Shown: one piece after another, positions 17,767 through 27,456 of the stretch
How the letters are laid out: every line of letters begins with the position of its first letter
Position numbering within the stretch: the stretch's first letter is position 1
Assembly (NCBI RefSeq): GCF_026625565.1
Contig: NZ_CP112998.1
Span: 6,546,501-6,610,500, forward strand
Length of the DNA stretch: 64,000 nt
Origin: Dyadobacter pollutisoli
GTDB taxonomy: Bacteria; Bacteroidota; Bacteroidia; Cytophagales; Spirosomataceae
Direction of reading: 5' to 3'
Program-made: the position numbers and the translations under genes
Notes under the pieces: model-generated
What the model saw: the letters and a program-made list of their open reading frames with translations, nothing else
The model's database searches: none
Told to the model about the DNA's origin: nothing

Positions 17767-18936
17767 ATGAAAACTACCGACCGTTATCTCCAGCGCGGCG
17801 TATCGGCATCCAAGGAAGATGTACATAAAGCAATTGAAAAGATCGACAAGGGGCTTTATCCCAAAGCTTTTTGCAAAATTGTCCCTGATACATTAGCCGG
17901 TGACCCTGATTATTGCACCATTATGCATGCTGACGGGGCCGGTACCAAAACTTCCCTGGCTTATTTATACTGGAAAGAAACAGGTGATATATCCGTCTGG
18001 AAAGGCATTGCGCAAGATGCGATTGTGATGAATACCGACGATCTTTTGTGTGTAGGCGCCACCGGACCTATGCTCTACTCTTCGACCATTGACCGTAATA
18101 AGAACCGTATCCCCGGTGAAGTCATTGCCGAGGTGATCAATGGCGCGGAAGAGGTGCTGGACATGCTGCGCAGCTACGGCGTGGAGATTTACAGTACCGG
18201 CGGTGAAACAGCTGACGTGGGTGACCTGGTAAGGACTGTAACTGTAAATAGCACGGTCATTGCCCGCATGAAACGGTCGGAAGTGGTGGATAATGCTAAT
18301 ATTAAAGCAGGCGATGTGATAGTAGGACTGGCCTCTTACGGGCAGGCCAACTATGAGCAAAGCTATAATGGTGGAATGGGAAGCAATGGTCTTACCTCTG
18401 CCAGACATGATATTTTAGGAAAGTACCTGACCAAATATTCGGAAAGTTTTGACCCGGAAGTAAATGAGGACCTCATTTACAGCGGAAGCAAAAAACTAAC
18501 GGATCCCGTAGCAGGTACCCCCCTCAATGTAGGCCAACTTATTCTCTCGCCCACACGTACCTATGCTCCTGTGGCGAAGGCGCTGCTCGATGAGCTGAGA
18601 CCGGAGATTCATGGCATGGTACACTGCAGTGGCGGTGCGCAGACAAAAATTCTACATTTTGTTGATAACCTTCACATTATCAAAGACAATCTGTTGCCGG
18701 TCCCGCCATTGTTCGCAATGATCCAGGAAGAAAGTGGTACCAGTTGGCAGGAAATGTACAAGGTGTTTAACATGGGCCACAGGCTTGAAATATACCTCGC
18801 TCCTGAACATGCCGAAAGGGTGATCAAAATTTCAAAATCATTTGGAATCGATGCTCAGATTGTTGGCAGGGTAGAGGAGTCACCTGTGAAGAAACTGACG
18901 ATAAGGAGCGAATTTGGTACGTTCTTCTACGAATAG
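17767..18936 (+). CDS. purM: Phosphoribosylformylglycinamidine cyclo-ligase (AIR synthetase)
   Basis: Converts FGAM and ATP to aminoimidazole ribonucleotide in purine synthesis; cytoplasmic dimer. The 389-residue Bacteroidota form is recognised by MHADGAGTKTSLAYLYW (phosphate-binding loop), AQDAIVMNTDDLLCVGA, STGGETADVGDLV, GLASYGQANYEQSYNGGMGSNG and the C-terminal VHCSGGAQTKIL and FNMGHRLEIYL. It is longer than the roughly 345-residue proteobacterial PurM, as usual for this phylum. It is monocistronic, with its own promoter box and terminator. Confidence 0.93.
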   Translation: MKTTDRYLQRGVSASKEDVHKAIEKIDKGLYPKAFCKIVPDTLAGDPDYCTIMHADGAGTKTSLAYLYWKETGDISVWKGIAQDAIVMNTDDLLCVGATGPMLYSSTIDRNKNRIPGEVIAEVINGAEEVLDMLRSYGVEIYSTGGETADVGDLVRTVTVNSTVIARMKRSEVVDNANIKAGDVIVGLASYGQANYEQSYNGGMGSNGLTSARHDILGKYLTKYSESFDPEVNEDLIYSGSKKLTDPVAGTPLNVGQLILSPTRTYAPVAKALLDELRPEIHGMVHCSGGAQTKILHFVDNLHIIKDNLLPVPPLFAMIQEESGTSWQEMYKVFNMGHRLEIYLAPEHAERVIKISKSFGIDAQIVGRVEESPVKKLTIRSEFGTFFYE

Positions 18937-18953
18937 GCAGGCGTAGCTCATTT

Positions 18954-18989
18954 GAAAGCCTTTTGGTGTAGTCGCCGAAAGGCTTTTTT
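18954..18989 (+). terminator. Rho-independent terminator of purM
   Basis: GAAAGCCTTTTGG and CCGAAAGGCTTTTTT form a stem of about 9 bp around a short loop, ending in six T residues, 18 bp after the purM stop. Confidence 0.8.
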
Positions 18990-19101
18990 GTTCCACTGGC
19001 TTGTGTTTGTCTCAATCGGGCACAAGTATTGTAGTATAAATTTACAATTAACATCGAAATAGTATTATGTAATTTTCATCTACAATTTAAATGTGTGTGC
19101 T

Positions 19102-20808
19102 ATGAAAAGAATTGACCATCGTCATGTATTAACATTCTGTTTGATAATACTTTTCCTCACCATTTCAGAACGGATATTTTCACAGGAACCAAATGTTACC
19201 ATAAAACAGCCTGCTGTCATCACAGGCTTGACATCGCCTATGCAACTTGTGCACGCAGGTGATGGTTCCAACCGGATCTTCATTGCGGAAAGGGCGGGAA
19301 TCATTAAATACTTCGAACCCGGTGCATTGGGTACGCCCATTACTTTTTTGAATATGAACAGCATCGCCCCTACGGTGTCGCAGACAGGAGAGGGTGGTTT
19401 GCTGAGCATAGCTTTTCATCCGGATTTTGAGACCAATGGCTATTTTTATACTTACTATACCGATATCCCGGGTGATCTCGTAGTGGCGAGGTATACCGCC
19501 ACAGGTAATTCCGCCGATGCCAGTACCCGACTCGAAATCATTAAAATCCCGCATCCCACTAATAGTAATCACAATGGCGGCGTCCTGCGTTTTGGGTATG
19601 ACGATGGGTTGCTGTATCTGTCTACCGGCGACGGCGGCGGTAGTAATGATGCCAGCGGAAATGCACAAAACACGGGTAGCCTGCTGGGCAAAATGCTGAG
19701 AATCAATGTGGACGTTGCCAGTACAGGAAAAAATTACTCAATACCTGCCGATAATCCTTACACTAGCGAAGTATATGCCATTGGGTTGCGAAACCCGTTC
19801 CGGTGGAGCTTCGACAGACTTAGTCATGATATGTGGATAGGCGATGTGGGGCAGAGTGCACGCGAGGAGATAAACCACATTACCACTGCGGCTGCACTGG
19901 GGGCCAATTTTGGTTGGCGGTGTTATGAAGGGGATATTGCGACGCCGGGTATAGCAGATCGGACTGGATGCGATGCACCGGGTGTTACCTACACTCCCCC
20001 GGTTTACACTTATGTGACCGGTTCCGTCAATGGGAAATCAGTGGTGGGAGGCGTGGTTTACCGCGGTACCAACTGGCCGTTGATGTATGGTTACTACATC
20101 GGAACGGATGTATATTCAGGAGATATTCACAAGATTTTGGCAGACAACTCTTTCAAAACTTTTCAAACCTCGGCACTTATCAATACTGTCAACATTGGGG
20201 AAGACGAAGCTGGTGAGATCTATGCGGTAGCGGGCAGTTCTGTTTACAGCATTGTAGCTGAGGATGCATTGCCTGTTACATTGGTCAATTTTTCAGGACT
20301 GCCAGGTAATGAGGGGGTTAATTTGACCTGGGAAACTTCTTCCGAAGAAAATTTCAAAGCATTTGATGTAGAATTCAGCCTTAATGTCAGCAGTTTTGAG
20401 AAAGTAGGCACCATTCAGGGCGAGAATGCGGCCAAAGGTTTCAGGTACAGCTTTTCACATTTGGTAAATGATCGGGGAAATCTCTACTATCGTCTGAAAA
20501 TGATCGATACCGACGACAGCTTTGAATATTCGAGGATCATTACTGTAAAAACCGGCGATGAAGATATGAGCGGAAACTTCGTCAGGCCGTCACTGATCAG
20601 TAACAGTACATTGACCATGGTTTTGGACCAGCCTTTCGAGTCCGTGGAATTAATAAACACAAGCGGTGTGGTGTTCCTGAAAGAAGGAATTTCGGGAAGG
20701 AGCGGGCCGGTTAGCCTTCCTATCCAACCGGCAGCATCGGGAATTTACATTGTGCGGATGAGCAACCGCGAAAAAGTCGTCCAGCAGAAAGTGGTTGTTA
20801 TCAATTAG
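19102..20808 (+). CDS. PQQ-dependent sugar dehydrogenase (glucose/sorbosone type) with T9SS sorting domain
   Basis: Secreted beta-propeller of the GSDH/sorbosone dehydrogenase family, predicted to oxidise an aldose using PQQ. The ATG at 19102 opens a signal peptide (MKRIDHRHVLTFCLIILF), so the in-frame GTG at 19093 is less likely. Family motifs are EGGLLSIAFHPDF, NSNHNGGVLRFGYDDGLLYLSTGDGGG, YAIGLRNPFRWSFD and GDVGQSAREEIN. After the propeller (about residue 385) comes a short beta-sandwich (LTWETSSEENFKAFDV) and a C-terminal T9SS type A sorting domain ending SGIYIVRMSNREKVVQQKVVV. It should therefore leave the cell through the type IX pathway. PQQ synthesis genes are not in the window. Confidence 0.88.
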   Translation: MKRIDHRHVLTFCLIILFLTISERIFSQEPNVTIKQPAVITGLTSPMQLVHAGDGSNRIFIAERAGIIKYFEPGALGTPITFLNMNSIAPTVSQTGEGGLLSIAFHPDFETNGYFYTYYTDIPGDLVVARYTATGNSADASTRLEIIKIPHPTNSNHNGGVLRFGYDDGLLYLSTGDGGGSNDASGNAQNTGSLLGKMLRINVDVASTGKNYSIPADNPYTSEVYAIGLRNPFRWSFDRLSHDMWIGDVGQSAREEINHITTAAALGANFGWRCYEGDIATPGIADRTGCDAPGVTYTPPVYTYVTGSVNGKSVVGGVVYRGTNWPLMYGYYIGTDVYSGDIHKILADNSFKTFQTSALINTVNIGEDEAGEIYAVAGSSVYSIVAEDALPVTLVNFSGLPGNEGVNLTWETSSEENFKAFDVEFSLNVSSFEKVGTIQGENAAKGFRYSFSHLVNDRGNLYYRLKMIDTDDSFEYSRIITVKTGDEDMSGNFVRPSLISNSTLTMVLDQPFESVELINTSGVVFLKEGISGRSGPVSLPIQPAASGIYIVRMSNREKVVQQKVVVIN

Positions 20809-20842
20809 AGGCCTTTTGAAAACCCCTGTTTTTGGAAAATTG

Positions 20843-21187
20843 TCAGATCAGGTCCAGGAGCTCTTTTTCAGCTGCCACGATCTCCTGTAATCTTGCGGTT
20901 AGTTTTTTGTAGGCCTCGATCACACTTTTGCCAGTTTCGGTCAGCTCAGTCCCGCCACCCTGCTGTCCGCCTTTGTGGGTAATGACGTAAGGTTGCCGGC
21001 CATAGGTATTCATATGGTCGACCATGGCCCAGGCCTTTTTGTAAGACATCCCCATGGCTTTGGCCGCTTTCATAATAGAACCGGTTTCCTGTATAAGTTC
21101 AAGAAGTTCAACGCGGCCCGGTCCGAAAAACTTCATTTCATCAATATATACCCAGTGACGAAAATGTATTCTGATCTCTTTTTCCAT
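20843..21187 (-). CDS. ModE N-terminal-like winged-helix transcriptional regulator
   Basis: A 114-residue DNA-binding protein of the LysR/ModE-type winged-helix family. FGPGRVELLELIQETGSIMKAAKAMGMSYKKAWAMVDHMN is the HTH, and the wing carries HKGGQQGGGTELTETGKSVIEAYKKL. The C-terminal molybdate-binding (TOBE/mop) domain of full ModE is absent, so it is either a stand-alone regulator of molybdate genes or responds to another signal. No molybdenum genes are nearby. It converges on the sugar dehydrogenase gene with a 34-bp gap. Confidence 0.85.
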   Translation of the reverse strand: MEKEIRIHFRHWVYIDEMKFFGPGRVELLELIQETGSIMKAAKAMGMSYKKAWAMVDHMNTYGRQPYVITHKGGQQGGGTELTETGKSVIEAYKKLTARLQEIVAAEKELLDLI

Positions 21188-21266
21188 AATAATGATTCGA
21201 TGATTCGTGCCAAATGCATGGTGGTTTTTAGCATTACAAAGCTAAACTAACCAACCGGAATACAGA

Positions 21267-21297
21267 AACACCCTGCGGGCAAGACCTGCAGGGTGTT
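21267..21297. other. Orphan hairpin between divergent genes
   Basis: AACACCCTGC and GCAGGGTGTT form a perfect 10-bp stem around an 11-base loop, followed by TTTTC. It looks like a terminator, but on the plus strand no gene ends upstream. It lies in the 383-bp gap between the divergent ModE-like gene and the glycosyltransferase gene. It may be a remnant terminator, an attenuator for the glycosyltransferase transcript, or an operator. I see no coding sequence in the rest of the gap. Confidence 0.5.
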
Positions 21298-21570
21298 TTC
21301 AACTGTACAACCTTATATACCCAATTATCCATTAGAGCACATGGCTAATAGATTGAAGTATCCAAATATATGGAAAATATCCTTGTTATTGGAAATAGTC
21401 CAAAATAAAAATCCAACTAGCTTCAAACCGGTTGATATGGAATGTGTGCCGTTTGAGAATCGGAATGCTTTTAATAGGCCGGTAATCATATATATTTGTA
21501 TTTAAAGCGGTTGATTATCAGCAAGTAATAGATATTCTACGCGTTAATAGCACCCCTTCTATAAAACTTT

Positions 21571-23739
21571 ATGGGATTTTGTTTACTACTGCTGTCGGTT
21601 GCATTGGTTTTTGCTGGCTTCTTTCTTCATTCATCCAGAAATGACCTGTATACCAATGCGCGTGAATCGTTTATTTATTCGCTGATCGCCAATGCTGTCC
21701 TGGTGTTTGTATATAATGAATCGGCATCCGCATTCAATCAGGTTAACGCAAAAACAGCGCTGATTTTCTGGTTGATAACGGTTACATGCATTTCTGCCTT
21801 GCTGTTTTTTTGGAACAAGACCGGAGCGATTCGTTTTTCAAAACTGGCTTCATTGAAAAAGACTGTCCGGCTCAGTGGCTTAAAGACAGTTAATAAGGTG
21901 GTGATCGTCTCAGCGTTGCTATTTTACATTCTTCCATTGCTGTTCCTGGCCGTATATGCAGCTCCGAACAACTTTGATTCTCATATGTACCACCTCAACA
22001 GGGTACTGTTTTGGATCAACAATGGCAATCTGGATCATTTTCCAACCTTACATTTACAGCAGCTCTACCTGAATGTCTTTGCCGAATACCTGGTGCTGGA
22101 CACGATCCTGCTTTCCGGCTCGGACCAGTTTGCAGGCCTGATTCAGTTTGGATCCTTTATAGGGTCGCTGGCCGGGGTCTCGTTGCTTGCCAAACGGCTT
22201 GGTTTAAAGCAGGAGGGACAATTACTCACTGCCATATTTCTGCTCACATTACCGATCAGTATCTTCGAAAGTACCAGCACACAAGTTGATTATTGTGCTT
22301 GCTTTTTCTTCATTTCTTACGTGTATCTGGGTTTTCAGCTGCTCGAAAAACGCTCTGTACTGACTTTGGTGATGTTTCTCCTGTCCCTGTCGTTTGGAGG
22401 TTTTTCGAAATACACCATTTTTATTTTTGCCATTCCGTTCACTGTATTTTTTGCGATCCGGATTTTGGTTCAATACCGGATCTCGTATGCTCTAAAAGTT
22501 TTAGGATTGGCTATCGTGTTGCTGACGGGGACATTTGCTCCTTTTTTTTACAGGAATTATACATTGTTCGGGCATATTATGAGCCCGCTGAGAAATACCG
22601 TTTTTGCTTCCGAAGAGCTGCCTGCTAACAAACATTCTGCACTATTCACGTTTTCTACCCTCATTAAGAACGCCGGACTGAACCTCGGCTTACCCGATAC
22701 CCGTTTCAACCGGATCGTTGATGGCCAGATCAGGAGCCTGCATGAGGCAATGGGCGTGGAGATCGATGATCCGGACATTAGCCTGGATCCGTTTTCGGTC
22801 AAGTATTCGGTGCATGAGGATATGATACCGAACACGATCCACTTCTGGCTTATCCTGGTCGCTAGCTTTGTCATGCTGTTTGCAGTGCGGCAATGGAGTA
22901 TCAAATGGTTCTGGATCTGTTCAGCGATGGGTTTCATTGTGTTTTGTACACTGATGAAATTCCAGCTCTGGAGTACCAGGACGCAAATGCCTTTTTTTGC
23001 AATGGGCGCTGTGATGATATCCTACATCTATTGTCGTAAAATACAATGGAGCTTCGCCTGGCTGGCAGCACCCCTGATGCTGCTTTCTGTTCCGTTTGTG
23101 TACGGGAACCCAAGTAAGGAGCTTGTTTCCATCAATTATCTCACCCGAAAGCTGCTTGGTCACATTCCAATCGCCATTTGTGAAAATGGGGGTACACAGC
23201 GTCAGATATATGAAAAGTACCTTGGGGCTTACTACACGTTCCCCGGTGAAGATGGTTGTCATCCCCTTAAAAAATGGCCGGATTATAGTGAAAGGACGAA
23301 AGTGTTTGCATTACTGACCAAAGTCGGGTACTACGATCAGGACCGCTCGTCAAATATATTGAGTATGGGCCGGGACAGGGCGTATTTCCTTAGCCATCCT
23401 AACAATTACCTCAGCTTTAAACCATTACTGGGGCACATTGAAGGCGATCATAAGAATGTCGGGATATTCTTTAAGCATAACAATGGTTTTTACCACTATT
23501 GGAGTGCGATAGCTGCGACGGTCAAGAACCCGGGAAGGATGGAATACATTCGCTACAATCAGGAGCTGATGGTGCTTAAAAACGCTCAGAATGACTTTTG
23601 CTACGACTACATTTTGTCCGACGATCCGGAATTGCTAGCCGCCTTTGTCCCGAAAGCAAACATTGATACGGTGTACACCACGCAATTGTTACAGCTTATG
23701 AAGCTTAAAAAAGCGAGTTGCGACAAGAGCCTGTTTTAG
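21571..23739 (+). CDS. Polytopic GT-C type glycosyltransferase-like membrane protein
   Basis: A 722-residue inner-membrane protein with about 11-12 hydrophobic segments in the first 510 residues and a soluble C-terminal domain of about 200 residues. Early in the protein, between predicted membrane segments, NNFDSHMYHLNRVLFW has the acidic residue and aromatic context of the first periplasmic loop of GT-C enzymes (ArnT/PMT type), which use polyprenyl-phosphate sugars. HFPTLHLQQLYLNVFAEYLVL follows. The likely role is transfer of a sugar to a lipid or cell-surface polymer, but donor and acceptor are unknown. Its stop codon overlaps the end of the convergent histidine kinase gene by 4 bp (23736-23739), so there is no room for a terminator between them. 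Confidence 0.68.
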   Translation: MGFCLLLLSVALVFAGFFLHSSRNDLYTNARESFIYSLIANAVLVFVYNESASAFNQVNAKTALIFWLITVTCISALLFFWNKTGAIRFSKLASLKKTVRLSGLKTVNKVVIVSALLFYILPLLFLAVYAAPNNFDSHMYHLNRVLFWINNGNLDHFPTLHLQQLYLNVFAEYLVLDTILLSGSDQFAGLIQFGSFIGSLAGVSLLAKRLGLKQEGQLLTAIFLLTLPISIFESTSTQVDYCACFFFISYVYLGFQLLEKRSVLTLVMFLLSLSFGGFSKYTIFIFAIPFTVFFAIRILVQYRISYALKVLGLAIVLLTGTFAPFFYRNYTLFGHIMSPLRNTVFASEELPANKHSALFTFSTLIKNAGLNLGLPDTRFNRIVDGQIRSLHEAMGVEIDDPDISLDPFSVKYSVHEDMIPNTIHFWLILVASFVMLFAVRQWSIKWFWICSAMGFIVFCTLMKFQLWSTRTQMPFFAMGAVMISYIYCRKIQWSFAWLAAPLMLLSVPFVYGNPSKELVSINYLTRKLLGHIPIAICENGGTQRQIYEKYLGAYYTFPGEDGCHPLKKWPDYSERTKVFALLTKVGYYDQDRSSNILSMGRDRAYFLSHPNNYLSFKPLLGHIEGDHKNVGIFFKHNNGFYHYWSAIAATVKNPGRMEYIRYNQELMVLKNAQNDFCYDYILSDDPELLAAFVPKANIDTVYTTQLLQLMKLKKASCDKSLF

Positions 23740-25646
23740 CTTCCGCTGACTTTGTCCCGGACGTTTGTGGTTTCGGTAACAAAGGATTTTTCCTCGGGCA
23801 GGAACACGAAAAACGTCGTGCCTTTTCCTTCCTCGCTTTCAAACCAGATCCTGCCGCGGTGGGCGTCGACAATTTGCTTGGAGATATATAACCCCAGGCC
23901 AAACGGCTGTTCGCCGGCAGTTCCTTTCCTTTTGGAAGGGGTAAATGGGTCAAACAGCTTTGCGGCATAGGATTTAGGAATCCCCAAACCATTGTCCTTC
24001 ACCGAAATGACCACGCCATTACTAGACTGTTCCGTATTAACCTCGATAACCTCTCCATCAGGACTAAACTTAATGGCGTTGACGATCAGATTGTTCAGCA
24101 CTCTCAACAACTTGTCTGGATCCGCGGTGATCATAGTTTGCACCGAGTCTTCCAGGATCAGCTGCTGGTTTTTTTCGTTCGCCTTAAAAGTCAGTAGGGT
24201 AATGGCTTGCTGAAGAAAACGGGACAAGTTGAATTCCTCCTTTTGAAGCTCCGATTCTTTGAAATCAAAATCGGTCTGTAGCAGGTCGCCGATTAACTTG
24301 AGGCAACCATTACTGGATTCATAAATCAGGTGGATAAACTCAGAAGCTGTGTCCGGGGGCAGGTCTCCTTCCTTGAGCAGGGCGCTAAGCGAATGAATGC
24401 CTCCTATGGGGTTTCGCAAGTCGTGCGCCACCATTTTGATCAGCCTTGCATAGTTCTGGTTACTACTTTCAAGCGCTTCCGTCGTGGATTCAAGCTGCCG
24501 GAATTGCATGGTCAGCACTTCGTTGGTTTTTCCGGTGAGCTTCCAGTTTCTCCATAGAAAAATAATGCTGAGAATGGTCAGAAAACAAACCGCTATGGCC
24601 AGCCAGAGCATCTTGGTGTTATAATCGGCTGCTACCTGCTGCGAAATAAGCTGCTGATCTTTCACCGCATATTCAATGTAATCGATCCCCGAAACTTTGT
24701 CTATTTCCGCTTGCTCTTCGTACAGTTTGAGCAGTCTCTGGCTATAAATGAATGCGGTTTGGGTATCGCCTTTTGAGAGATAAATGTCATATAGTTTTTT
24801 ACAAATATCCTTGGCATACATCCGATAGCTTTTTTCTTCGGCGAGTCTCAGGGCCTGCGTATAGAATCGGAGGGCCTTATCGGGCTCATTGGCAAAATAA
24901 TTATCCCCCAAATCGAGCAGCAGGTCCATACTGAGGTAGTACAGCTGCATATTCAGTGCACTGGCCAGGGTGCTTTCCAGGAGCTGCATTCCTTTTTCGC
25001 GCTCATTATTTGCGATCAGATTGTCCGCCTGCAGTTGCTGGATCGCCAGCTTCAGTCGCGCGTCGCGATATTTCGTTGCGATCTGGCTAGCTTTTTCAGT
25101 GAGTTCTTTCTTTTTGCTGTCGCTAAACTTTTGGGGAAAGGACAGAATGTAGTTGTAAATGACCAGCGCCGTAATAGAGTCGTGCGAAATCCGGCTTCCG
25201 AGGGAAAGCGCGCGGCCAAAATTGGAAAGCGCCTTCTGATCTTTCCCACTGATTCCATAAACTGTGGCAATGTTCATCAGTGTTTGCACAATATTTGAGG
25301 AATCGCCCAGGATTGTGTACTCGTTATAAGCATCATTATAATAGCGCAGCGCGAGCTGAACGTTACCTTTTATGTCGAAAACAACTCCCAGATTATTAGT
25401 CGCATCGGCCAGTCCTTTTGCGTAATGCAGCCGGAAAGCGATCTCGCGGGCACGGAGTCCGTAGTAAAGTGTGCTGTCGGCATTTTGTTCGTAAAAAAGC
25501 AGCGATATACGGTTGACCACATCCACATATTGCATACTATCCTTGATTAAAGGCAGGCTTTGCTGCAGGTTCCGGATTTTTTCTACCTGTCCAAAAACGG
25601 GCAGCGTGATCAAAATCACTAATGTGCAGAGGATATGAGCCTTCAT
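23736..25646 (-). CDS. Sensor histidine kinase with TPR sensor region
   Basis: Membrane sensor kinase of 636 residues. A signal sequence (1-19) leads into a region of tetratricopeptide-like repeats (about 35-310), for example NNLGVVFDIKGNVQLALRYY and LGDNYFANEPDKALRFYTQAL. One membrane segment follows (about 345-365, WLAIAVCFLTILSIIFLW), then a coiled-coil linker. The HisKA box MVAHDLRNPIGG has the phospho-acceptor His408. The ATPase domain shows the N box NNLIVNAIKFSP, G1 DNGLGIP and G2 GLGLYISKQIVDAH. There is no receiver domain and no adjacent response regulator, so the partner is elsewhere. TPRs on the outer side suggest sensing of a protein or peptide signal, by inference. Confidence 0.9.
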   Translation of the reverse strand: MKAHILCTLVILITLPVFGQVEKIRNLQQSLPLIKDSMQYVDVVNRISLLFYEQNADSTLYYGLRAREIAFRLHYAKGLADATNNLGVVFDIKGNVQLALRYYNDAYNEYTILGDSSNIVQTLMNIATVYGISGKDQKALSNFGRALSLGSRISHDSITALVIYNYILSFPQKFSDSKKKELTEKASQIATKYRDARLKLAIQQLQADNLIANNEREKGMQLLESTLASALNMQLYYLSMDLLLDLGDNYFANEPDKALRFYTQALRLAEEKSYRMYAKDICKKLYDIYLSKGDTQTAFIYSQRLLKLYEEQAEIDKVSGIDYIEYAVKDQQLISQQVAADYNTKMLWLAIAVCFLTILSIIFLWRNWKLTGKTNEVLTMQFRQLESTTEALESSNQNYARLIKMVAHDLRNPIGGIHSLSALLKEGDLPPDTASEFIHLIYESSNGCLKLIGDLLQTDFDFKESELQKEEFNLSRFLQQAITLLTFKANEKNQQLILEDSVQTMITADPDKLLRVLNNLIVNAIKFSPDGEVIEVNTEQSSNGVVISVKDNGLGIPKSYAAKLFDPFTPSKRKGTAGEQPFGLGLYISKQIVDAHRGRIWFESEEGKGTTFFVFLPEEKSFVTETTNVRDKVSGS

Positions 25647-25872
25647 TGTGTCGGATTTACATCATTTAACCAGGGAAAAGCCTTAGAATAAATATTACGA
25701 ACTTAACGTTCAAAAGCAAGAAATATAACGGCTCACATGATATGTCAATGGTGGCCGAAGTAAGGAAATAACCGCGCGGACACATCCCAAAGCTACATTC
25801 GGGGTCAAAATGCTGGAATGATTATTGTTGAATGAGGTTTGAAATTTACTCACACTTCTTTTAACCAGAATA

Positions 25873-26913
25873 ATGGACGATCATCCCCATAGGCCGGGCT
25901 CTCAGAGCCGGAACAATTTTAGCCGCAGACGCTTTTTTCTGCATTCGGGCGCAGCCATTTTGACCACAACATTATTGACATCCTGCAGTGATTTACTGGA
26001 CAACGTCCTTTCAAAAAATGACAAGGAGTCGGAGCCCATGGCGGAGGAGCCGAAAAGGGACCAGACACTGGCGTTTTTTGGCGACAGCCTGACCATCGGT
26101 GCGGGCGGGACTTTCCCGTACGGGACACTCGTGGGAGCAATGTTGCCCGGGAGGCCCATCGTTAGCGACGGTATCGGAGGACAAATAGCCCTCTCAATTG
26201 CATGCAGGCAGGGCGGAACACCAATTAAGCTATCGGTTGAAGGTGATAAACTGAATGGTGCCAAGGCGGTAAAGATTACAAAATTGAGCAACGAGTTTTT
26301 GTCTACGCCCATCAACTACAACACTTACAGCAGAGCGGGCACCATTGCCGGCGTGAAATGCACTGTTACCAGGATGGCCAATGAAGAAAAAGGGGAAATG
26401 TATACGCTCACGCCTGATTCCGAGAGTACTGCTGCTATTCCGGCGGGGTCTGAATTTGTGATTGAAGATTCGCTTCGGCTCAAATCCGCGACACAGATCC
26501 TGTGGTACGGCCGCAACAACATGGATCACGTAACTGCCGAGGACGAGATCATTTCGGCACTGGACAGCTCAATCGCTTACATTACCGACCCGAAACGATA
26601 CATTGTGCTGGGTATACTGCTTGCCGTTCCGGAAGTAAAAGGCACCGACAGATACAACAAAGTGATCGCGATCAACGAGAAACTTTCTTCGAAGTATGGT
26701 CGGGCATTTGTACCGATGACACCGCCTACTGCCGCGGAAATGGCGGCAATCAATTACACGCCGACATCACAGGACCTGGCTGATCTTGAAAACATGAATT
26801 TCCCGACAGGTTTGCGTCCTGATAATAAGGCGGACTATATCCACATCAATGACAAAGGTTATCAGATCATTGCAAACCGGGTTGTGGCGAAGCTTAAAGA
26901 GTTGAAGTACTAG
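25873..26913 (+). CDS. SGNH/GDSL hydrolase family lipoprotein with Tat-like signal
   Basis: An exported esterase-like protein of 346 residues. The N-terminus NFSRRRFFLHSGAAILTTTLLTSC combines a twin-arginine motif (SRRRFF) with a lipobox (LTSC), suggesting Tat export and lipidation. The catalytic blocks are block I FFGDSLTIGAG near residue 70, a GRNN segment resembling block III (WYGRNNMDH), and the block V Asp/His in DYIHINDKGY near the C-terminus. About 120 residues inserted between blocks I and III include a possible carbohydrate-binding-like segment, which is unusual. It is monocistronic with a terminator behind it. The substrate is unknown. Confidence 0.8.
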   Translation: MDDHPHRPGSQSRNNFSRRRFFLHSGAAILTTTLLTSCSDLLDNVLSKNDKESEPMAEEPKRDQTLAFFGDSLTIGAGGTFPYGTLVGAMLPGRPIVSDGIGGQIALSIACRQGGTPIKLSVEGDKLNGAKAVKITKLSNEFLSTPINYNTYSRAGTIAGVKCTVTRMANEEKGEMYTLTPDSESTAAIPAGSEFVIEDSLRLKSATQILWYGRNNMDHVTAEDEIISALDSSIAYITDPKRYIVLGILLAVPEVKGTDRYNKVIAINEKLSSKYGRAFVPMTPPTAAEMAAINYTPTSQDLADLENMNFPTGLRPDNKADYIHINDKGYQIIANRVVAKLKELKY

Positions 26914-26934
26914 CATTTTTAGTCTTACTTCAAT

Positions 26935-26978
26935 GTAAAACGACGGGGTCCTGATTTTCCAGGATTTCGTCGTTTTAC
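26935..26978. terminator. Terminator hairpin after the SGNH hydrolase gene
   Basis: GTAAAACGAC and GTCGTTTTAC pair over 10 bp, with an inner GGTCCTG/CAGGATT stem adding to the hairpin. The TTTTAC tail follows 22 bp after the stop codon. The A-rich left arm means it can also work on the other strand. Confidence 0.75.
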
Positions 26979-27036
26979 ATTTGAGCGCAGTAATATTATA
27001 TGCTTAATTTAATCTCTTGAATCTGTATTTATTATT

Positions 27037-27058
27037 TATCAATAAAATATTATTGATA
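27037..27058. promoter_or_regulatory. Palindromic operator candidate before the small HTH gene
   Basis: TATCAATA and TATTGATA are perfect inverted 8-mers separated by 6 A/T bases. They end 26 bases before the ATG of the Cro/CI-type regulator. Position and symmetry suggest autoregulation, by analogy with other small Xre regulators. Confidence 0.5.
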
Positions 27059-27083
27059 TTTGATCGAATTAACTACATAGGCC

Positions 27084-27290
27084 ATGCCCATTATTGTGAA
27101 CCTTGATGTGATGATGGCTAAACGAAAAATGTCATTGAATGAGCTTTCTGAGAAAGTGGATTTAACATTGGCCAATCTTTCGATACTCAAAACAGGAAAA
27201 GCAAAGGCCATTCGTTTCAGCACGCTGGAAGCTATTTGTAAAGCACTGGATTGCCAGCCCGGGGATTTATTGGAGTTTGGAGAGGAGTGA
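27084..27290 (+). CDS. Small Cro/CI-type helix-turn-helix regulator
   Basis: A 68-residue single-domain DNA-binding protein of the YozG-like HTH group. MSLNELSEKVDLTLANLSILKTGKAKAIRFSTLEAICKALDCQPGDLLEF covers all five helices; TLANLSILKTG is the recognition region. Such proteins commonly sit beside a membrane protein gene, and here a nine-to-ten-segment membrane protein follows 166 bp downstream in the same direction. An upstream palindrome suggests autoregulation. Confidence 0.87.
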   Translation: MPIIVNLDVMMAKRKMSLNELSEKVDLTLANLSILKTGKAKAIRFSTLEAICKALDCQPGDLLEFGEE

Positions 27291-27456
27291 TATCGTCTTT
27301 TATTAGAGCAATTTACGAGAGATTTCACACGATTAGGATCTTAAAAAAGAATGCAAATAAAAAAATAGAATTTGTCTTGGATTATATCTTTGGAAATGAT
27401 TTACTTTGTAATGCAAAGTACTTTTAAAAACACCGACAAAATCATAGCATTGTATT

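Noticed and set aside
21293..21505. 70-codon open frame in the gap before the glycosyltransferase gene
   Set aside because: Composition is unlike a protein gene, it starts inside the hairpin at 21267-21297, and no promoter or ribosome site was seen.
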